Assembly: GCA_030668045.1 (NCBI GenBank)
Contig: DAOUUR010000107.1
Location: forward strand, 1-7,431
Reading direction: 5' to 3'
Origin: a bacterium
GTDB taxonomy: Bacteria > Zixibacteria > MSB-5A5 > GN15 > FEB-12
DNA length: 7,431 nucleotides
Shown here: positions 4,485 through 7,431 of the stretch, one piece after another
How positions within the stretch are numbered: the stretch's first letter is position 1
How the letters are laid out: each line of letters begins with the position of its first letter
Position numbers and translations under genes: made by a program
Notes under the pieces: generated by a model
The model's database searches: none
What the model saw: the letters and a program-made list of their open reading frames with translations, nothing else
Told to the model about the DNA's origin: nothing

Positions 4485-7331
4485 ATGATCTGGAGAATGA
4501 ATAGATTGGACCTGTCAGCTACGAAGAACGCCCGGCCATTTGATCGGCCTTTTCGTTTACTACTGTTCTCGCTTGCAGTTCTCATGCTGCTGTGCGTTTC
4601 GGAGTCTTACGCTCAGTTCTACTTTGGTAAGAATAAGGTCCAGTACACGCAGTTTGACTGGCAGATGATGACCACCGAGCACTTCCGGATATACTTCTAT
4701 GAGGAAGAAACGGAAGTAGCGCGGACGGCGGCCAGGTCGGCTGAAGATTCGTATCGAATTCTGGCGGCCAAATTCAACCATGAAGTTACTCGCAAGATTC
4801 CCCTCATAATGTATTCGTCCCCCAGCTATTTCTCGCAGACCAATGTTATCCCCGGGTTATTGCCAGAGTCGGTGGCTGGTTTTACTGAATTTATGAAGGG
4901 GCGAGTGGTGGTGCCGTTCAACGGTTCGTACGCCGCTCTGGAGCATGTCTTGCGTCACGAGCTGGTGCATGTTTTTCAACTTTCCAAGTTGGAAGATCAT
5001 CTGACGCGTCGTCGTCGGGTGAGGGTGAGCCGTCCACCTCTCTGGTTCACCGAGGGTCTGGCCGAGTTCTTGTCGAAGGATTGGGATGTGCAGTCGGACA
5101 TGGTCGTCAAGGATATGGTGATAACCAATCGTCTTCCTTCAATACCCGAGCTATGGCGGATTCGCGGCACTTATTGCATGTATAAAGCGGGTGAATCGAT
5201 TTGTCACTTTATCGACTCAACTTATGGCACCGACAAGCTGGTGCAGATTCTTGAAAACTACCACAAGGGCCGTACATTTGATAAGGTTGTCAAGATCACT
5301 CTCGGTGATGACCTTGCGGAATTATCCCGGAAGTGGGAGTATTCGCTCAAGCGGAAGTACTACCCCGAATTGATCGACCTCGGTTTGCCGCGGATGGAAT
5401 CGCGTCGCCTTTCCAAAGACGGTTATGCTCTCAATGGTGTTCCGTTTCGTTGGGATGATGGCAAGGGCGTGCGCGACTGGTTGGTCTATAAAGCCAACCG
5501 GCGAGGCTACACCGGTATCTATGCACGACCGTTGCAGGGCAAGATGGAGAAAACCGATCTGAAGACGCTGCTGAAGGGTGAACGTTCGGCTGATTTTGAG
5601 TCACTCCATCTGGGTCGCTCAGGACTTGACGCCAACGACAGCGGCCAGGTTATCTTTTCGTCCAAATCAAAGGAAAACGACGTCCTCTATGTATATGATC
5701 TCAACTCGGGGCATGTTACCCGACGTTTCAACTTTGACGGTCTCATTTCGATAACCTCACCGCGCTTTTCACCCGATGGGGGACGTGTCGTTTTCTCTGG
5801 TGTGGGTCGCGACGGTTTTTCCGATCTCTACCTGCTAAACCTGGACGACGGTCACTACGAGTCACTCATCGACGATATCTATTACGACATTAGCCCGTGT
5901 TTCTCACTTGATGGCAAGGCGGTAGTTTTTTCTTCGGATCGTTGCCCCGATGGTCGGCAGGGAGCAACCAATCTCTATAGCCTCGACCTCGCATCGCACA
6001 ATTTACGGCAGCTAACTTACGGGCCTTATCGCGACGCATCGCCTGAAGTAACCGAACACGGCATCTATTTTTCGTCAAGCCGGGAAGAGGGCTTTAATCT
6101 GTTCCTGCTTGGGAACGATGGTCAGCTGACGCGCCAGTCCACCTATGTTACCGGAGCGTTTGATCCCCGATTATCGCCCGACGGTTGTCATCTTACCTAC
6201 ACCGGCTATGAGGGCATGCGGTACCATATTTACGAGATGGAGCTTCCGGTTGAGCCGAAGGCGGTTGCATTGGGTATGCGTCCAGCAATGGTCCCCTGGC
6301 GTCCCGATCAGATAGGCGGGGCGGCCCGACAGACTGCAATGAAGTACGACACCGACTACTCGTTTGATATTGCTCAGTCGTCGATTGGATACGATCCGGT
6401 CTATGGTTCGATTGGTGGCTTTCAGGCGGCGATGACTGATGTTCTCGGCAACCGGATGTTCTACCTGCTGGTAACCAATACTTCCGACACCAAGGATAAT
6501 CTTCTGGAGTCGTTCAATTTCGGATTGACGTACATCAATCGAGAGCGTCGCATGAACTGGGGCGTTGGTGCCTTTCATCTGTATGATGAGTACTTCAATG
6601 ACTTTGATCAGTTCTATTTCGAGCGTGAGGCCGGCGCAATTACGCTGCTGAGTTATCCGGTCTCAAAGTTCTCGCGGTTTGATTTTACAACGTTGGCCCG
6701 CTACTCCAAGAGGGAGCGTCTCTACGGTCAGAGTGACCGTGAGGCTTTTCTGGTTTCCAATTACTTAAGCTGGGTGTATGACAACTCTCTCTGGGAACCA
6801 ACCGGGCCGATTGAAGGTCGTCGCTACAACCTTACAATTGGTCTGACCAACTCGGTAGATCGAATGCGTAGTTTCAGCCGTCTGGCAATGGTCGACATTC
6901 GTCACTACTTCCGGTTGGGCCAGAACTCAGCGTTTGCCAATCGACTGTTTGGATACACATCCAGCGGTATGGAACCAAACCGCATCTATTTCGGAGGTAG
7001 CTGGTCGTTCCGCGGGTACGACCGACGGGCGTTCTACACGCGCAATGTTCTGTTTGCCTCCAACGAGCTGCGGTTTCCACTGGTTGACAATTTGCTGCTC
7101 GGGTTTCCTTTCGGCGATTTCGGTTTGCGTGGCATCAGGGGAGCGTTGTTCTTCGATGTCGGCTCGGCATGGGAGGATGAGTTTGACCAGTTTGTCGGTT
7201 CGTTTGGAGGCGGCTTCAGGGTAGCGTTAGGCTACATTGTCACTCTGCGTTTCGACTGGACCCGCACGACCAACTTCAGGACAATAAGCCGTGATACCGA
7301 TTTCGATTTCTTCTTTGGGTGGAATTTCTAA
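4485..7331 (+). CDS. Outer-membrane protein with metallopeptidase, six-bladed TolB-like propeller and Omp85-like barrel
   Basis: This 948-residue protein has four parts. Residues 1-43 hold a signal peptide (hydrophobic 24-37, cleavage expected after SYA, before Q44). Residues 60-300 resemble the peptidase MA-like gluzincins: HELVH at 158-162 (zinc ligands H158, H162, catalytic E159) and WFTEGLAEF at 187-195, with E190 the likely third ligand. Residues 330-590 form about six PD40/TolB-like blades, starting near 331, 388, 425, 470, 518 and 559, with SPRFSPDG and DPRLSPDG as clear repeats. Residues 638-948 look like an Omp85/surface-antigen barrel: FRGY at 842-845 fits the conserved RGF/RGY motif of loop 6, ELRFPL at 861-866, GALFFDVGSAW at 886-896, and a terminal Phe after DFFFGWN. 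It is expected at the outer membrane with protease and propeller in the periplasm. The start is uncertain: ATG 4485 lacks a Shine-Dalgarno, ATG 4497 is too close to GGAG at 4492-4495, and TTG 4506 is 10 bases from it. All choices keep the signal peptide. Substrate unknown. Confidence 0.88.
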   Translation: MIWRMNRLDLSATKNARPFDRPFRLLLFSLAVLMLLCVSESYAQFYFGKNKVQYTQFDWQMMTTEHFRIYFYEEETEVARTAARSAEDSYRILAAKFNHEVTRKIPLIMYSSPSYFSQTNVIPGLLPESVAGFTEFMKGRVVVPFNGSYAALEHVLRHELVHVFQLSKLEDHLTRRRRVRVSRPPLWFTEGLAEFLSKDWDVQSDMVVKDMVITNRLPSIPELWRIRGTYCMYKAGESICHFIDSTYGTDKLVQILENYHKGRTFDKVVKITLGDDLAELSRKWEYSLKRKYYPELIDLGLPRMESRRLSKDGYALNGVPFRWDDGKGVRDWLVYKANRRGYTGIYARPLQGKMEKTDLKTLLKGERSADFESLHLGRSGLDANDSGQVIFSSKSKENDVLYVYDLNSGHVTRRFNFDGLISITSPRFSPDGGRVVFSGVGRDGFSDLYLLNLDDGHYESLIDDIYYDISPCFSLDGKAVVFSSDRCPDGRQGATNLYSLDLASHNLRQLTYGPYRDASPEVTEHGIYFSSSREEGFNLFLLGNDGQLTRQSTYVTGAFDPRLSPDGCHLTYTGYEGMRYHIYEMELPVEPKAVALGMRPAMVPWRPDQIGGAARQTAMKYDTDYSFDIAQSSIGYDPVYGSIGGFQAAMTDVLGNRMFYLLVTNTSDTKDNLLESFNFGLTYINRERRMNWGVGAFHLYDEYFNDFDQFYFEREAGAITLLSYPVSKFSRFDFTTLARYSKRERLYGQSDREAFLVSNYLSWVYDNSLWEPTGPIEGRRYNLTIGLTNSVDRMRSFSRLAMVDIRHYFRLGQNSAFANRLFGYTSSGMEPNRIYFGGSWSFRGYDRRAFYTRNVLFASNELRFPLVDNLLLGFPFGDFGLRGIRGALFFDVGSAWEDEFDQFVGSFGGGFRVALGYIVTLRFDWTRTTNFRTISRDTDFDFFFGWNF

Positions 7332-7431
7332 TGACCCGCTCGATGCAAAGATGGCTCTCAATCCTCCTGGCTGCGGCTGTGGTGTTATCTTGTGGTCGTG
7401 GATACCGGCTGCAACGAGATGCCGTGGTCGA
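7331..7431 (+). CDS. Putative lipoprotein, N-terminal fragment
   Basis: A reading frame starts at ATG 7331-7333, sharing one base with the TAA of the preceding gene (TAATG), and stays open to the window edge (33 codons). It begins MTRSMQRWLSILLAAAVVLS, then Cys21, followed by GRGYRLQRDAVV. A basic start, a hydrophobic run at 9-19 and V-L-S before Cys21 make a plausible lipoprotein signal with lipidation at Cys21, although Leu at -2 is not ideal. GGGTGG at 7318-7323 gives a weak Shine-Dalgarno about 7 bases upstream. The overlap predicts coupled translation with the protease-propeller-barrel gene, so the two may act together at the outer membrane. The family cannot be named from this fragment. 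Confidence 0.65.
   Translation, partial: MTRSMQRWLSILLAAAVVLSCGRGYRLQRDAVV

Noticed and set aside
6171..6578. 135-codon minus-strand frame inside the protease-barrel gene
   Set aside because: It is antisense to well-supported barrel sequence and has no recognisable features.

Overview
This window looks like a chromosomal piece of a Gram-negative (diderm) bacterium with mid-range GC. The evidence is two predicted outer-membrane beta-barrel proteins, a heptose/LPS-type glycosyltransferase fused to a heptose-bisphosphate phosphatase, an undecaprenyl-pyrophosphate phosphatase and the start of a probable lipoprotein. The mix (Omp85-type barrel joined to a propeller and a metalloprotease domain, plus an AmmeMemoRadiSam radical SAM enzyme) recalls little-studied phyla of the FCB group such as Zixibacteria or Gemmatimonadota relatives. 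That placement is an impression, not a result.

Layout. Positions 1-100 hold, on the minus strand, the first 33 codons of a LeuT-type sodium-coupled transporter (NSS family). Positions 101-357 are a divergent intergenic region with a plausible promoter for each side. From 358 on, everything reads on the plus strand: a small secreted beta-barrel-like protein (358-990); a short gap with a hairpin that contains the next ribosome binding site; uppP (1050-1823); a heptosyltransferase-GmhB fusion that begins on the base after the uppP stop (1824-3389); amrS, overlapping it by 4 bases (3386-4375); a 109-base gap; a 948-residue protein with signal peptide, HExxH metallopeptidase domain, six-bladed TolB-like propeller and C-terminal Omp85-like barrel (4485-7331); and the start of a putative lipoprotein joined by a TAATG overlap (7331 to the window edge).

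How the genes fit together. uppP and the fusion protein both serve envelope glycan building: UppP regenerates the C55-P lipid carrier, the GmhB half makes a precursor of ADP-heptose, and the glycosyltransferase half would use an ADP-heptose-like donor. amrS is co-transcribed by position, but its partners (Memo, AmrA) are not in view. The large protease-propeller-barrel protein and the following lipoprotein probably form a second translationally coupled pair at the outer membrane.

No mobile elements, CRISPR arrays, tRNA or rRNA genes were seen. No wholly new system is evident. The strongest candidates for follow-up are the 948-residue outer-membrane protease/propeller/barrel with its lipoprotein neighbour, and the glycosyltransferase-phosphatase fusion.
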